DNA from: Pezicula radicicola
Lineage: Eukaryota; Ascomycota; Leotiomycetes; Helotiales; Dermateaceae
Length of the DNA: 64,000 nucleotides
NCBI GenBank assembly: GCA_003008705.1
Contig: PDUO01000056.1
Span: 153,172 to 217,171, forward strand
Reading direction: 5' to 3'
Under the pieces are notes generated by a model. The model saw only the letters and a list, made by a program, of their open reading frames with translations, made no database searches and was not told the origin of the DNA. Below, piece after piece: positions 13,021 to 25,560 of the stretch. The translations under genes and the position numbers were made by a program. Within the stretch, counting starts at the first letter, position 1. Every line of letters starts with the position of its first letter.

Positions 13021-13186
13021 TATACCATGTATCCGTAATCGATTAGGTTGCAATTTTGGGCTCCCGTAGGAGGACTCATTCGGGCAGCTTGAGGCCGGAT
13101 ATAGTTCTATGCTATATATCTTTATATAGTTAGACTCAATTGTTCTGTCTATTATCGGTCTTAATTACTCTTTTAATAAATCATAG

Positions 13187-14240
13187 AATACCCCCCCCTC
13201 TAATTTCTCTACTACCTGAACTCCTTTACGATATTTTGAGAAAGCTACCTATCGAAGATGGCCGTAACTTATTGCTAAGTTGCCGCGAGATTCGTGATAA
13301 TGGTAAGTATACTTTCGACTAAAACTGCTTTCGTGCTATACTACTCACCTTAGAGTACGATAGTATATCATAAGCTAAAGACCTTACAAAGGAATAACCA
13401 TGTTGTTTTCTTGAAGAGATTATCATTCGGATAGACCGAGAATATAACCACCATCTAGGAAAACTCTATCTTAAAGACCACCTACTTTCCCTTTTCACTA
13501 ATGTATTTTAGGTTTCTACTAAATTCGATACTATTATAATTCAATATAATCCAGAAGAGTTTAATTCAACTATAGGACGGTATTGTGTTTATATAAAAGA
13601 TATTACTTTGGTAATAAAAACTTTCTTAATAAGTTATGAAAGTACTGATTTTAAAATCAATATATAAAATATCCGACTATATAATTACACTACCCTATTT
13701 TCTTCCGGTAAAAGTTTTCTGAACAAAGTATATTCTATAGGGCTTAGATTAGAACTATATAATACTATAGTACGGTCTATCCAAGAGCTCCTACCTCTTA
13801 TAACGAATCTCAAAGAGATTTCTTTGATGAATGATACTGGCGAGATGCTCAATTTAGGCCCTATTCAGAAATTTATAAATAGAGTAAGTTCTAAAACATT
13901 GGAAAGTATTTCCCTTACTGGAATTAATACTACTAAGGATAAACTATAGGAAATTCTATATCCTTTAAAAGCCTCTCTGAAGAATATAAAACTATAATAG
14001 ATAACTTTCGAACAGAAGTCATTTAAGAGCTTTGTATATTATATTTCTTGTAATTATTCTTTGGAGGACTTTGATCTTGAAGATATCTGGGAAATAGATG
14101 GTATAAAGGAGTATAAAGTTATTGATCCTATATTGTACTGGTATGACCTATAGCCCGCTCTAGCCTCTTCCTAATACCCCTCTGTTATAGGAAAGTAGTT
14201 GTATAGTGAAGTGAATGATCTATATGAACTCGTGACCTGA
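13187..14240 (+). pseudogene. F-box protein relic with natural stop
   Basis: The frame begins at ATA (13187), probably a mutated ATG, followed by PPLISLLPELLYDILRKLPI and LLLSCREIRDNGKY, a clear fungal F-box. It continues in one frame with Leu-rich blocks to TGA at 14238-14240, about 350 codons, the usual size for this group. Nonsense codons (first TAA at 13320-13322, then roughly ten more) are TAA/TAG at expected Gln sites; no frameshift was seen. F-box proteins are SCF ubiquitin-ligase adaptors, here certainly inactive. A related but distinct relic lies at 2110-3360 and another possible one at 17345. Confidence 0.72.
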
Positions 14241-14908
14241 AAGCTCTGCTACTTTATCTAACCTAGTATATATACTATGAAGGATCTACCCTAGGTAATA
14301 AAATTGTATAGCCCTTTTGAAATATCTGAATGAAATATATAAAACATTGTAGTGGTATATTACAACTCCTGTCTAAACTCCTATTCTATTATACCTTGTA
14401 CTTTCAAATACTGTCAGTCTAGGCTTAGAGTAGTTGTTGAATATAGTGGTTTAAGTATAGTACGGTTTGGAGTTGCTGCTGAATATGATTTAGTTGGTGA
14501 ACTCGCTGAAGGTACTACTACTGATAACCATGATGATATAGCTGTGGGAGGCTAAGCTTCACTATATATAGATCACCCCGGCCCTTAGATAGGCTTTCCA
14601 ATAGTGTACTTATGAATTATATATAGTATCAAGCCAAGCTATAAACATTACGATAATAGAAGTGCTAAAACCGATTCGAAATCAAAAGATATCAAGGTAC
14701 GATTTTGAAATTTGAAATAGTTCATTTCTTGAATTACTATTACTAATATAGGGCCTTTCAAGGCTAAACTAGATTGAATACAGGATTTATTCTAAACAAT
14801 AGATCTTTATACTATCCGACCTACCTTAAAGCTAGAATTTCACTTATGATAGCCCTGCTACAACTCTTAATTACTTAAGAACGTGAAGAATCACTTATAA
14901 TAACCTCT

Positions 14909-16720
14909 TCATCTATATTCATCTATATTATACCTAAATCCCTGCTCCGTCTCCAACTCTCTTTCTAAGCTAATCTCCCTTGTCTATACTAAACTTACAA
15001 TAGACACTCCCTCTACTAATATATATATAATACACTATACTATCTATAAGCTCTCAATATAGACCCTAATTACTACCTCCTTTATAACCCCTTCCTCCCT
15101 AATATCACTCTATATTTTCACTACCTATACGAATGAACTCGCTTCTCGTGACCACTTATCTACAAAGGTCGAATATACGGTAGTAAGGACTTTCTTCTTG
15201 AAGGTGTTCTGGAATATAACACCAGAGATAGTGATACCGAGAGTTTACCCGAAGGCCCGGAAGAAACTATATATAGCACCAGCGAAGGGGAGGTTAGTAT
15301 TGGAGACGGAGGCTTGCGCAGCGAAGCCTTGTATACTGAAGAGTATACCAAGACTAGTTCTAGTGATAAGGGAGAAGAAGATCTAGGATGGTATATTGGT
15401 TGATTACTAGAGATAGATAAGGAGACCTATACCAAAGGTTATAAAGAACTATCTGATCCAGAGTAAGGGCCTGTAACGACCGGTCCTGGTAATGATAAGA
15501 CCGACGACGATGGTAGTAAGTACGACGGTGAAGGTGAAGGGGAAGATTATAACGCCGGAGGTAATAGGTGAGTAGTTTTTTATAACCTCGAAGTAGAGGG
15601 GTATATAGTAGAGGAGTAACCAGACGATTAGGCCTTGGACTAAGGTCCCGATGTAGGTGACGATTGTAGTGGGGTTGTTGAAGAGGGTATAGTGTATAAG
15701 TAGTTTAGTGGATATATTGACGGAATAAATAGTGAATCCGATAAGGCCGAAGATACCAAGGATAAGTAGAACAAGAGTCCGCCATGAGGACTAGTTATAC
15801 ATTATACCACCCTATAGATATTAGAATAATACTTTGAATAGAATATAGTTGGTAGACTAACCTATATTACTGGAATAAGACAACTTATTATCCCAGCCAC
15901 GAAGAGGGAAGATCTAAACTAGTTAAAGGCATGAAGTTTCATAGATATCGACCCTTCCTTGATATACAGCCTAAGATAGATAGGGATCCCTATAGTAGTA
16001 ATTATATAGAATAGAATATTGAGCTAGAAAATCCATCGCTAGATGGCTTTCTCCACTAAAGCGCCGCCAATGACTAGACTAATAATAGATCCAATAGCCC
16101 ACTGGAGTAAAATTATAGATATGTATTTACCTTGCTCTCACAGAGTAACTATATCAGTAATAACAATATAGGTGAGAGCGACAAGGCCCCTACCCCCGAT
16201 ACCTTATATATATCTTCCCACGAGTAATAGGGCTATATTATCAATAACTGATATAATGATAGTACCCACCGAGAAAAGTAATAAGGCTGCCAGGAGGACC
16301 AACTTTTAGCCACTGATATATAAGAAGGATACCCATGAAGGTTGAAAGACTATCGAGTATCTATGGTTGTATAAGTATTTATACTATGAAGAGGCCGCCT
16401 TGGGCTTACAAGAGGAATGAAGTCCCAACCCAGAAAGCCTGAATAGTAGTGGTGCCTTTTAAATCTATAGCTATTGTCTTTGAAGTATAGTTAGTATAGT
16501 ATAAGGATTGTCTGGGTAGTCTCTTATAGGTAATACTACTGAGAGAATAGCGGTATCAATAGTATATATAAGATTAAGGAGTACTAAGGTCCCAATTGTT
16601 CTATAGAACCTCCATCCTCTCTTGACTGAAATAGGTTGCCCCTCTTTTTGTATTTCAGAAATATCATTAATTTAGTTAGCTTCCAATGAGTCTGTAGGAG
16701 TTTCTGGCTTGTGTAAGGAC
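14909..16720 (-). pseudogene. MFS multidrug transporter (DHA2 type) relic
   Basis: Minus-strand translation shows the order of a 14-TM DHA2 transporter. There is a cytoplasmic N-terminus (VKRGWRFYRTIGTLVLLNLI near 16560-16620), then GRYIQGIGGRGLVALTYIVI (motif C/A region). Around 15480-15790 come transmembrane blocks such as TYIGTLVQGLIVW and NYSPITSGVIIFP. Near 15200-15330 follow LPFAGAIYSFFRAFG and GVIFQNTFKKKV. The C-terminus TREISLERELETEQGF ends at TGA 14909-14911. In-frame TAG/TAA codons sit at expected Gln/Trp positions throughout, and introns may interrupt the N-terminal half. Family members export toxins and azoles at the plasma membrane. This copy is dead. Confidence 0.8.
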
Positions 16721-17159
16721 TTCCTATAGAAACATAGTACTAGTAGAAGCTTTATATTTAGCTTTATACTCGAGGGATAAGAGTAGAAAGTATATAAGTA
16801 GTATACTATTAAAGAGAGGGATACTTGTGACTGCTTGTAGGGTTGATGTAGTTGCGGTTGCTATGTAATCTAGTAGAACCTTTAATTTTCATCTTATACA
16901 ACGTCCGCTTGTTCGTATAATAGTAGTATATTCCTACAATACTCTTCAAGCTACTAAAAATCTATATCTCTTGGACTGGGACTACTTTCAGTCGCTGGGA
17001 CCTATCTCGGAATATAAAGAAGTCCGGAGCTTGAAAATTACCTCAATGTTGGTAACTATATATATTGGGTAGTTAAATTAACCTCTGAAGCTTACGTCAC
17101 GTCAAGATAAACTAGTGATACACTAGTGTAACCCAAGGATCTATATACAACCACTAGCG

Positions 17160-17250
17160 AATCCAATCTACCCCCTGTCTCTGTCCCCTGTCTCTGTCCT
17201 ATATCTTTGCCCCCTGCCTTTGCCCCCCAATTCCTGCCCCCAGTTGTTAC
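17160..17250 (-). repeat. G-rich minisatellite-like repeat, copy 1
   Basis: On the minus strand, units of the form GGGGGCAAAGNC / GGGACAGAGACA repeat about six times with variation, ending GGGGGTAGATTGG. Very similar arrays, with G-to-A and C-to-T changes, occur at 20665-20757, 24080-24110, 25175-25205 and 25505-25550. They are probably the ends or subterminal repeats of a dispersed element, but I could not delimit one. Confidence 0.55.
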
Positions 17251-17344
17251 CCTAGTCTGACTGAAGTATTCTTGGTATAGAAAGCATCTCAGATAGTAAT
17301 ATAATATATCCCCTAAACCTACCGTCAAAGCCTTAGAATTTCAG

Positions 17345-17720
17345 AGGATGAATCTCTTACTACTTAAGTAATATCTATCTTTATACATGGTTATATTAAA
17401 TATTTATAAGATTGTTCTTATTATACTTAGCGGGATTTTAGACCAAAAAACTCTTCTCAACTTTATTCATTTATCGAAATATTGGTATAATATTTTTGAG
17501 ACAGAGGGTATATAAGGAAAGAAGTATATTAGACACTAGACCCTTTTTACTGTATTCTTAGAGGAAGTAAGGTAGAGGAATGTATAGCGGCTATGGTAGT
17601 TGAGATTATTACTTATTTGATATCACGAACTCAAGATGCTTTGGTGCTCTATGAAGGAGCCTGGAAAGGCCTTCTCAATGCGAAAGAATAGAACCAAAGC
17701 CTTTTCTCTTCTAGTACAAC
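17345..17720 (+). pseudogene. Possible F-box-like relic
   Basis: The plus frame gives IVLIILSGILDQKTLLNFIH then LSKYWYNIFETEG, resembling the 'IxxxLxDLxTLLxLIxxSxxFYxxF' start of another class of fungal F-box-like proteins. Stops of TAA/TAG type follow. The frame ends in disordered sequence by about 17720. Identification is tentative. Confidence 0.3.
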
Positions 17721-19619
17721 TTGTGCTATTATTCAAGGAGAGATAACTTGGAAATGAGATTTTAGAGATACGACGAAGAATATAGTAGTAGGGCTCTTGG
17801 TATAGCTATTGGAGGAAAGACATCTCGAGGATACAGTAGAACGAAGTATACTCAGTATACGCTGTACTTGTAGATGACATGTATAAGGCACTCTTTAAAT
17901 GAATATTTTTTTTGTATATACAAGAATTGGTGTTCGCTTTCGTTTTACTATTAACAAAGCATGGCGGCCCAGTTAAATGGAAGATCGTTATTCCGAGCCA
18001 GAAGCCGCTAAGAACCGTCACGTGATATAACTTCTTGTATATTAAGCCTCACTCAAGCTCCCTTCCCTCTCTAGTCTAGAATTCTATTCATTTATACCTC
18101 TATAGCTTCTGTGGCTATAGTCTAAGTATAGGTCGTTATATAAGATACAAAGATAGTTAAATAAAAGATAGGTGTATTAAAAGTTTAGGACTTATATACC
18201 CGCTAATCTAATCCTTATTAAGAGTTTATATCGTTCTACGTTGTAAAGACGCCTTTGCGGTCCTCTGTGGGATTAGTATATACGTACCCTATTATTCAAG
18301 ACGCTCGCTCAAATACGTGACCTAATGCTGGGTTGATTAAATCATAAAGAGTAGGAGATAGGAGATAGTAGATAGATTAGTGTAAACCTGGAATCGAAGT
18401 TAAAGCGTGTACTGTTACTGAGCAGGGATACTTATCGTTACCTTAGTATATTTAAACCAATATATCAGACGTCCGGCTTTAATTGTAGTAATAGGTAAAA
18501 ACGTACTTCGTTCGATATTCCAAAAAAGTTAATGTTTTAAACACCCAAGAACTAGCCTTTGTATAATTGGTAAATGTACCTACCTTAGATACTATAATTA
18601 TATTCTGAATCGACGATAAGTATACTTCAAAGCTATAGAAGGCTATCGGCTCCCTCGGTAATCCTTCATGACCATTGCAGAGTACGGAATTGACGGGAGA
18701 CCTGAGATATTGTATTCTTAAGTTAAAGGAGATACTAAAAGTTGATAATGTCGCTGTCTAGACCGACTAACTAGCTCAGCTGAATACTAAGCTATATAAC
18801 AGCTTGGGAATAGTCAATTTAGTTTATATATACGGCGAAATATATAATATACTTACTAAAGAGATTTAGTAGGGGAAGGTCAATAATAGTAGTGATCTCC
18901 TCAGCTATATAGTTTTCCTTATCCTCTTGGAGTAGTTCATTGTATTTATAATAGGGAGGTTACCAGGGCCTATACCTCTGAAGGAATTACTTATAGTCTT
19001 GGCTAAGATTATAATATTCGCTTCTAGGATCAATATAGTAGGCTATTAAATAGTTTATACTATACTTCAAAGAGTAATCTAGATAATAAAGGATAAAGAA
19101 AGTTTCAAGGGATAAGTTTAGGCTCTTAGGCTAGAAATATATTTAGTAAAACTTGATGAAATTAGTACTAGAACGTGTGATGGCACGGATGAACTAGGTT
19201 AAAGGATAGTCTAAATTACAAGTAACTCTATAGCTATACTAGAGTTAAGGAAGGTGGGGTTAACTCGGGTTCCCCTTATATCCTCAATGAGATAATCATT
19301 CGGAAAGTAATCTTTCTATTACCTCTCTTGGCTCTGTGACTCCGCCATTCACTGAGTTCTATAACTACTAGACTAAGTATAGCTACACCCCAAGATCCCT
19401 TACAACGTACTACGCTTTGTACTAGTAGATGTTTTCTATATAGTCACTGGTAGTATCTACGTAGGGTATTACGCTGTATAGAGAAGTTTGCTCGGTATCT
19501 TGGTCACTATCGCCTTCGAGATTGGCCCTTTTCGATTTAGTAAAGTAACTATAAAAGATTATAAGGTTTCAATATACTTAAGATTCGGTTTAAATAATAT
19601 TGATTCCTCTATAGTGGCT
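17721..19619. other. Degraded spacer, nothing identified
   Basis: AT-rich DNA with patches of normal composition. Short frames near 18600-18800 and 19260-19500 look faintly coding on the minus strand and may be further exons of the relic at 19620-20084, but nothing could be named. Confidence 0.45.
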
Positions 19620-20084
19620 ACTGGACTAGGTGGAAAGAGCAATAGATCCTCCTATATAGAGTAACCTATAGGTGTTGGTAAGTCATTGGGAAGTTGATAT
19701 AAGCTTCTATAGATATTTCTAGCTCCTTACGTTTCGATGAAAAATCCTCTGTAAGTGTTAAGTTATACCATGGTTGAAAGGCTGGTAGTATGGTCTGAGT
19801 TTGATTCCACCTAGAATCATCTATACTTGCGGCTGTAAGTGTGGAATTTGATTGTAGTTCTGGAAGAAGCCCAATGTTTGGAAGTAATAGGTTCTATATA
19901 CCCTAGTATGGATTTAACTAATATTCTATGTTTAGGGGAGGAAACGAGAAACCCGAGACTATGGCCTCTCTCTTATATATAGTCTGGTCCAAATACTATA
20001 TAGGGTCGTTTATGGTTGGGTTGTAAGTCCTAATAGAGTTGTCTTGAAGATTCTCTTGGAATAAGGTAGGATGCTATAAATTCA
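19620..20084 (-). pseudogene. Unidentified protein relic
   Basis: From ATG at about 20084, one minus-strand frame runs 150 codons with six TAG stops at likely Gln codons and protein-like composition: LFQENLQDNSIRTYNPTIND, IVSGFSFPPLNIEY, ASIDDSRWNQTQTILPAFQP, then SSKRKELEISIEAYINFP. The Asn/Gln/Pro-rich character is reminiscent of a transcription-factor-type low-complexity region, but no domain was recognised. More exons probably lie at lower coordinates. Confidence 0.4.
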
Positions 20085-20664
20085 TGAAGTTCTTACTAAA
20101 GGAGTAAGGGATGTTATATATAGTATATTTTATATATTTAGATTTTGTCTCGTTGTACTATAAAGTTAGAATTGTATATAGGTAATTAGCTCCTTTACTT
20201 ATCTTTATTCTTCGAGTTTTGTATTATATATATCCATTATAAGTTTTTTTGTAGGATTTTCTGATATATATAATTTCTGAATCTCATGAAATTTTATATT
20301 AAGAAGTGGTTTTATTATAATATAGTATAAGAAGTATAATAAAGATTTAGTATAGTTGAACAGAAGGGAGAGCTAGGTATAACTAGGAATAGTATTAGTA
20401 GAAGCTAGATTTCAATATTATTTAGTGTAGTATCTAAGCAGGATTTATTATAGTATATAGTAGTTAAATTAACCTTTCTCATTCTAGCCTATATCGTGTT
20501 AGTATATTCAAAGAATCTAATTACTAATACCCTAATGAATTAATTATATTTCCCCGGTCGTTGCCCCTAGTTACTACTATAAGCGGTATTAAATCTATAT
20601 AATTTTACCTTCTAGCCTACTAGAATTACTAACAGGTTTATATCTTATATAAGTAGATCTATAC

Positions 20665-20757
20665 AAGAATCGAGGGGCAACGACAGAGGTAAAAACAAGG
20701 GGTAAAGTATAGGGTAAAGATATAGGGTAGAGACCGGGGGTAGAAACCAAGGGGTAG
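20665..20757 (+). repeat. G-rich minisatellite-like repeat, copy 2
   Basis: GGGGCAACGACAGAGG is followed by variants of AAGGGGTAAAG, AGGGTAAAGATATAGGG and GGGTAGARACC. A short inverted partner, CCCCGGTCGTTGCCCC, lies near 20552-20567, about 100 bp upstream. Related to the 17160-17250 array in opposite orientation. Confidence 0.5.
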
Positions 20758-21240
20758 AGAATTTAGCTATTATCTTTCTGTCTTCATTGTCTCCGGTTAT
20801 TATATATTATATCTATACCGAATTAGGTCCTATGATATTAGGGCTTGAATTATTTATTTTCGTTAATATTATATTTTATTCTCTAAAATATAGAAGTCCT
20901 TGTTTTAACGAGAAACGAGAAATTTAGTATAACTATCACTTCTGGTTCTTAGTTCCTTATATTATATTTTGAACAAATAGCCAGAATTAGATCAAGTAAC
21001 CTAAAACATAGTGAATGGAGGAGTAAGTATTAGGAAGAATTATTAAAATACATTTATAAGTATTCCTTTTATATACTTCCTTTAGTTCTTACTAAATAAT
21101 ACCTCAGAGAAGAAAGTAGGAATCTTAATCGAACTATCACAGGTTCGTCTTATAACTAGTACTAATGATCTCTATATATAGAAGGTATTATTATAAAAGA
21201 AGTACCTTTTCTTAAAAAATATAAGTAATTATTCAATCAG

Positions 21241-21789
21241 TACTTACAAGGAATTATATAAAGGAATTGACTCTACGTTCGAGGCTATACCGGTAATAAC
21301 CACAACCCGTATAGGATCAGTGGAGTATATACAGGAAACTTTCATATCAATAGAGGTATATAAACACCCTAAGTTTCTGATTCCAACTAATATAAACTTA
21401 TTAAAGCCTCCATAGGCGAGCTTTAGTACGAGGATTGATGAATTACAAGAAGAAAATGAAAACCTCGAACAAGAGCTAAAGTAGTAGAAGGATTAGACTA
21501 CAGCCGAATCTAAACTACGACAGGAGTCGGAGCAAGAACGGAGTTAGCTTAGGGTTACTAATCAGACACTTCAATACAAGCTATAGAAGAGTATAATGGT
21601 GGTAGATTATTTCAGAAGTAGTATATCATAATATTCCTAGATGGTAATAAGAATCATACTACTTATAGAGGAATTAAGAAGTGGGTTGAATCTTGATGGA
21701 GTTTCTGATGATTTCGGGACTTAGTATATCTATCCTAAAGTAACCAATGATGTTGGGTAGAAAGAAGTAATAGTATAGGATGATTGATA
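21241..21789 (+). pseudogene. Coiled-coil protein relic
   Basis: One plus frame from about 21241 to TGA at 21787-21789 reads through around a dozen TAG/TAA codons. The centre (21425-21600) is strongly heptad-like and Glu/Gln-rich: RIDELQEENENLEQELK, then LRQESEQERSQLRVTNQTLQ with Gln assumed at stops. After it comes an acidic tail (GLNLDGVSDDFGT). Such coiled-coil proteins of unknown role are common in this group of fungi. No partner domain was seen. Original start not located. Confidence 0.5.
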
Positions 21790-22374
21790 AAACTAAGGAA
21801 CTAAGCCTTGAAAAAGCTAGAAGATTTTAAGTAGCGCGGATAAGTATAAGCCGTTTAGTATACGTTACCAAGTACCTTTTCTACTTGGGTTTTATGGATA
21901 CCCTTGTACTTTCGTGAGAGGAGCTTAATTAGTCCTAGGGGTACTTTACTTAGTATTTTAAATACTAATACTGGTTGGTTGGAGTACTATAAGTGGCTTG
22001 TATCATTATATAGTAGTTGGCCAATATTCAATTATCCTTACTTCTATATAATAATATACTCCTTTAAAATACTTTTTAAACAATACTCTATAATTATAAA
22101 AGTCCTACTTACCAAGTATCCTAACTTAATGTAGTGGCCTGAGTGGGCTCTAGCTTACGCCCTAAGCTATTAAAACGGAGTCTAAAACGGAAGAGGAGAC
22201 TGTCCTGGACCCTCTTAGAAGTTAAAACTAGGAAAGTATCTATAAAGCGAAAGTATTATACAATATATATATAATATTATATAGTCCTAATATATTTTGA
22301 TGAAATGTACTCTATATTGAATAACTCCTAGGTAGAATTTTCTAATATATATATAATTTAGAAAGAATAATTGA

Positions 22375-23065
22375 ATACTTTATAGATACCGATGAAACCA
22401 TCTCAGAGTATAAAGATAAGATCTTTAAATATATACGGGAGCTTTAAGTATATATCTTTTCCCTAATTCTTACTCTCTTTTTTACCTATACTAATAAAAT
22501 TAACTACCTTAGGATGAGATACTTCCTGATCCTAACTATATAGCTATTAAACAAAGGGATACCTATCTCAATTAGGAAATATACTTATAATTGATTCTAT
22601 AGTTAGTTAAAGTTTATTCCTGATTTTCTTTATAACAGGAAATACTTTTCCTTATAATCAACTATATCGATAGATTTCTTTCTCTTAAAGAAGTCTCTAG
22701 CGATAAGCTATAGCTTATTGGTACTATAGTACTCTCTATTACCATTAAATACAAAGACAGAGAACTAGTTATAATGAAAGATCTTCAGAAGCTATATAGA
22801 GGTAGTTATAAGGTAGAAGTCTTTCTTGAAGCCGAGATTTATATACTTAATAAACTATAGTATAAATTAGGGTGGCCAGGCCTACTGGTATTCTTGAGAA
22901 GGCTTATCGAGGAGATAGATAAAAGGGAATCTAGAGCCGGAATTCTGACTAAGTACCTTCTTGAAGCTATTCTTCTGGATAAGAACTTTATTACTGAGTG
23001 TCCGAGTATTATAGTAGTAGTAGTATATTATCTAGTACGTTATATATTAGGAATAAGTGAATAGG
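22375..23065 (+). pseudogene. B-type (mitotic) cyclin relic
   Basis: The plus strand holds cyclin-box blocks in correct order. First comes ETISEYKDKIFKYIREL (near 22395), then after an intron-like gap ILPDPNYIAIKQ (near 22515). From about 22660 run NYIDRFLSLKEVSSDKLQLI, a TIKYKDRE block, EAEIYILNKL, KLGWPGLLVFLRRL, KYLLEAILLDKNFI and the second-fold VVVYYLVRYILG. Order and spacing match the two cyclin folds of CLB-type cyclins, which activate Cdk1. TAG/TAA codons at Gln sites and one TGA destroy it. This is a RIP-killed duplicate of an essential cell-cycle family, so a functional homologue must exist elsewhere. Confidence 0.75.
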
Positions 23066-24539
23066 TAAGATTCCTAATAGCCTTAACTATCTAAAATTAG
23101 ATATACTAATACTATCCTAGACTCCCTTATATATATATATTTCTGAGTATAACTACTCTTAGCTTTATCCCCTTATGGTAGTAATCTTAGATTAGCTTAA
23201 TTAACCATAAGAATTATATCTTATAGTCTTTAATAAATACTACCTTATATAAAATTTAAAAGTGGCTTGCTTCGTCAAGAAGAAGCTAGAAAGTGGTTTT
23301 ATAATTGAAGATAAAACCTAGGCCTTATCATAGACGCGCGGAATCCGAACTACGGTAAGGTATTCCTAGTAGACGTTCCAACCCATAAGGAATTAGTTAC
23401 AATGCCTGTCTCTGGGTAGTGGAACCCTTGTACTTAGTGATTGTTTAAATCCTCCAGGTTTCCTTTAATAGTAGATATCTATCATCCGGGGATATTTTAT
23501 AATAATCTAGCTAAGCTTTAAAAGTAAAAGTACAGGAATTTAGTTAAGATATCTACGAGATATATAATTAGCTTCGATTTTGGCTTTCTCTTTTAAACTA
23601 TTAACTTTTTTGAATAAAGTAATAGTACCAAGCTACGCTATAGTAATTCGGGTTAGTTAGTTTTTATTATTATATTATAACCTGATAGTATTAGCTACTA
23701 CTTTAAAAGTAACTATTTTGAGCTATTCTTAGATATCATCACATTATATAGCTTTAATATAGTTAGTAGTTCCTACTAGATTCAATTAGTCTATACGATG
23801 TAATATTTAAAACCCCTATATTCACTTATATCCCTGATCTTACTATACATGAAGTGTACGGAAAGGGATAATAAAGAAATAAGTATTATACCCTTGGCTG
23901 GTGTTACTTTATTTAGCCGCCTATTGAGTAGGTACTCGTTATATCACCTAGTACTTCTAGTACTTGAAGTTAGTAAGTTATTACCTAGATTTATACTATA
24001 TAATATATAATATAACCGAGTACTCTATACCCCTACCCCTAGTGAGCGGTTCTAGTATCTTATATAAGTAGATTTAAATGATAATATAGGGTAGAAACAA
24101 GGGGTAAAATATACCTTAAATATAGGGATAGGTGTAGTAATCTGATTTTAGTACCTACTATCTCTTGATTTACTCTAGAGGATCTAAATATATAGTTTAA
24201 TATACCTTCGTTCCTATATTTTAAAGAATTTAGGTTAATAATAATTTAAAGACTTGAAGTTTATTTAATCTCTTGTAAATATTTATATATATAAACTAAA
24301 ATACTCTCTCTATCGCTAGCGGAGCTACTTCTAACTATAGGATATCTAGAATTAGTAGAAAAGGAAACTTTATTTATTGTTAATTATCCCTATAATTCAG
24401 CGATATAAATATATAAATAATTAAAGATCAACCTAGAGATGATAGTAAAGATATACAAGAGTATAGAAATCTAGTCTATCTACCTACCCCTACTATACTT
24501 GGAAACCAAGGTAAAAGTCAATGTCTCTTGTATTAATTA
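23066..24539. other. RIP-degraded spacer
   Basis: TA-rich with a short less-degraded patch at 23270-23480 that has no recognisable product. A short G-rich repeat piece (GGGTAGAAACAAGGGG) lies at 24083-24100. No gene is supported. Confidence 0.5.
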
Positions 24540-24950
24540 TAATTTTAAAGGTAAGAGAGACTAGTAAGGGAGGATTATAGGTAGGGGGCTCTACGGGGCC
24601 CTTAGTACTCTTCTTACTAGGATTAAGTATAAGTATAGCCTCTTTAGAGATAATATACTATTACTAGAGCTATAGACTATTTATATTTATTACTATACAA
24701 AGCTAGAGCTATATCGTGAAGCTGATTAGATTGGTTTGATCTTTGATTTCAAGGATAGTAAGAAGAGGGCTAGGGGTATAGTCTTAAGGATTTCGAATAA
24801 AGAGATCAAGGAGATCGTCTTTAATAAAGTTATTATGATAGAAGGGGTATTCCTAAGCTTGAATACAATTAAAACGGTTGACGTAGATAGTAAATAGAGG
24901 AAGTGGTATCTATAGAACCCGCCAAGGCTAATTATCGAAAATTGATAGTA
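24540..24950 (+). pseudogene. Unidentified protein relic
   Basis: The plus frame shows protein-like sequence interrupted only by TAG/TAA: RIIGRGLYGALSTLLTRIKY, then IGLIFDFKDSKKRARGIVL, EIKEIVFNKVIMIEGVF and LNTIKTVDVD. The patch is less AT-rich than its flanks, which supports past coding function. I cannot name a family. Confidence 0.4.
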
Positions 24951-25169
24951 GGCTTAATAAAGAATTGAGTTCTATACTTTTTATTTAAATACTTGAAATA
25001 TCTTCTTAATATATTATATTATAGTAGTATTAGTATAATCTCAATATAGAAAGTAAGGTTATAGTATAGTAAAGCCGCTCCCTATTCTAGTATCCCTCTT
25101 CTGATTAAAGTAAAGTATATTCTAGTCAATAATCCCTTTCTACTTCTATCCTTAGTGGGAGTATATATC

Positions 25170-25560
25170 TCTACTCCTTGTTTCTACCCTATCCCCGGTT
25201 AATCTTTAAATAGTGTCCTACTTAGGCTAATATAGTAGAGGATGTCCTAGGAGTCTAAATCTACTACTAAAAGGCTGAGGGTACTAAATACTACTCATAG
25301 GTACCTCCGAGCTTAGAGAGCTTCTATTGATTTTTTTAATCTTGAATCTAACTTTATAATATATAGTAATTACTATATAAATTTACTATTACTATAGAGA
25401 ATAGTTATAAATGAACTAGGTATTTTATATACTATAAAAATTATAAGGGCGAGGATAGTATTACCATCCTTTGGTACTAGTAATTTACAACGGTAAATTT
25501 AAGTAATAACAAAGGGCAGAGACCGGGGGCGGAGACTAGGAACAGAGAAAATCGGTTATT
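25170..25560. repeat. G-rich minisatellite-like repeats, copies 3 and 4
   Basis: At 25175-25205 the motif is on the minus strand (CCGGGGATAGGGTAGAAACA). At 25505-25550 it is on the plus strand (GGGCAGAGACCGGGGGCGGA). The two are in opposite orientation about 320 bp apart and could be the two ends of one small element. The intervening sequence is TA-rich with no ORF. Confidence 0.45.
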
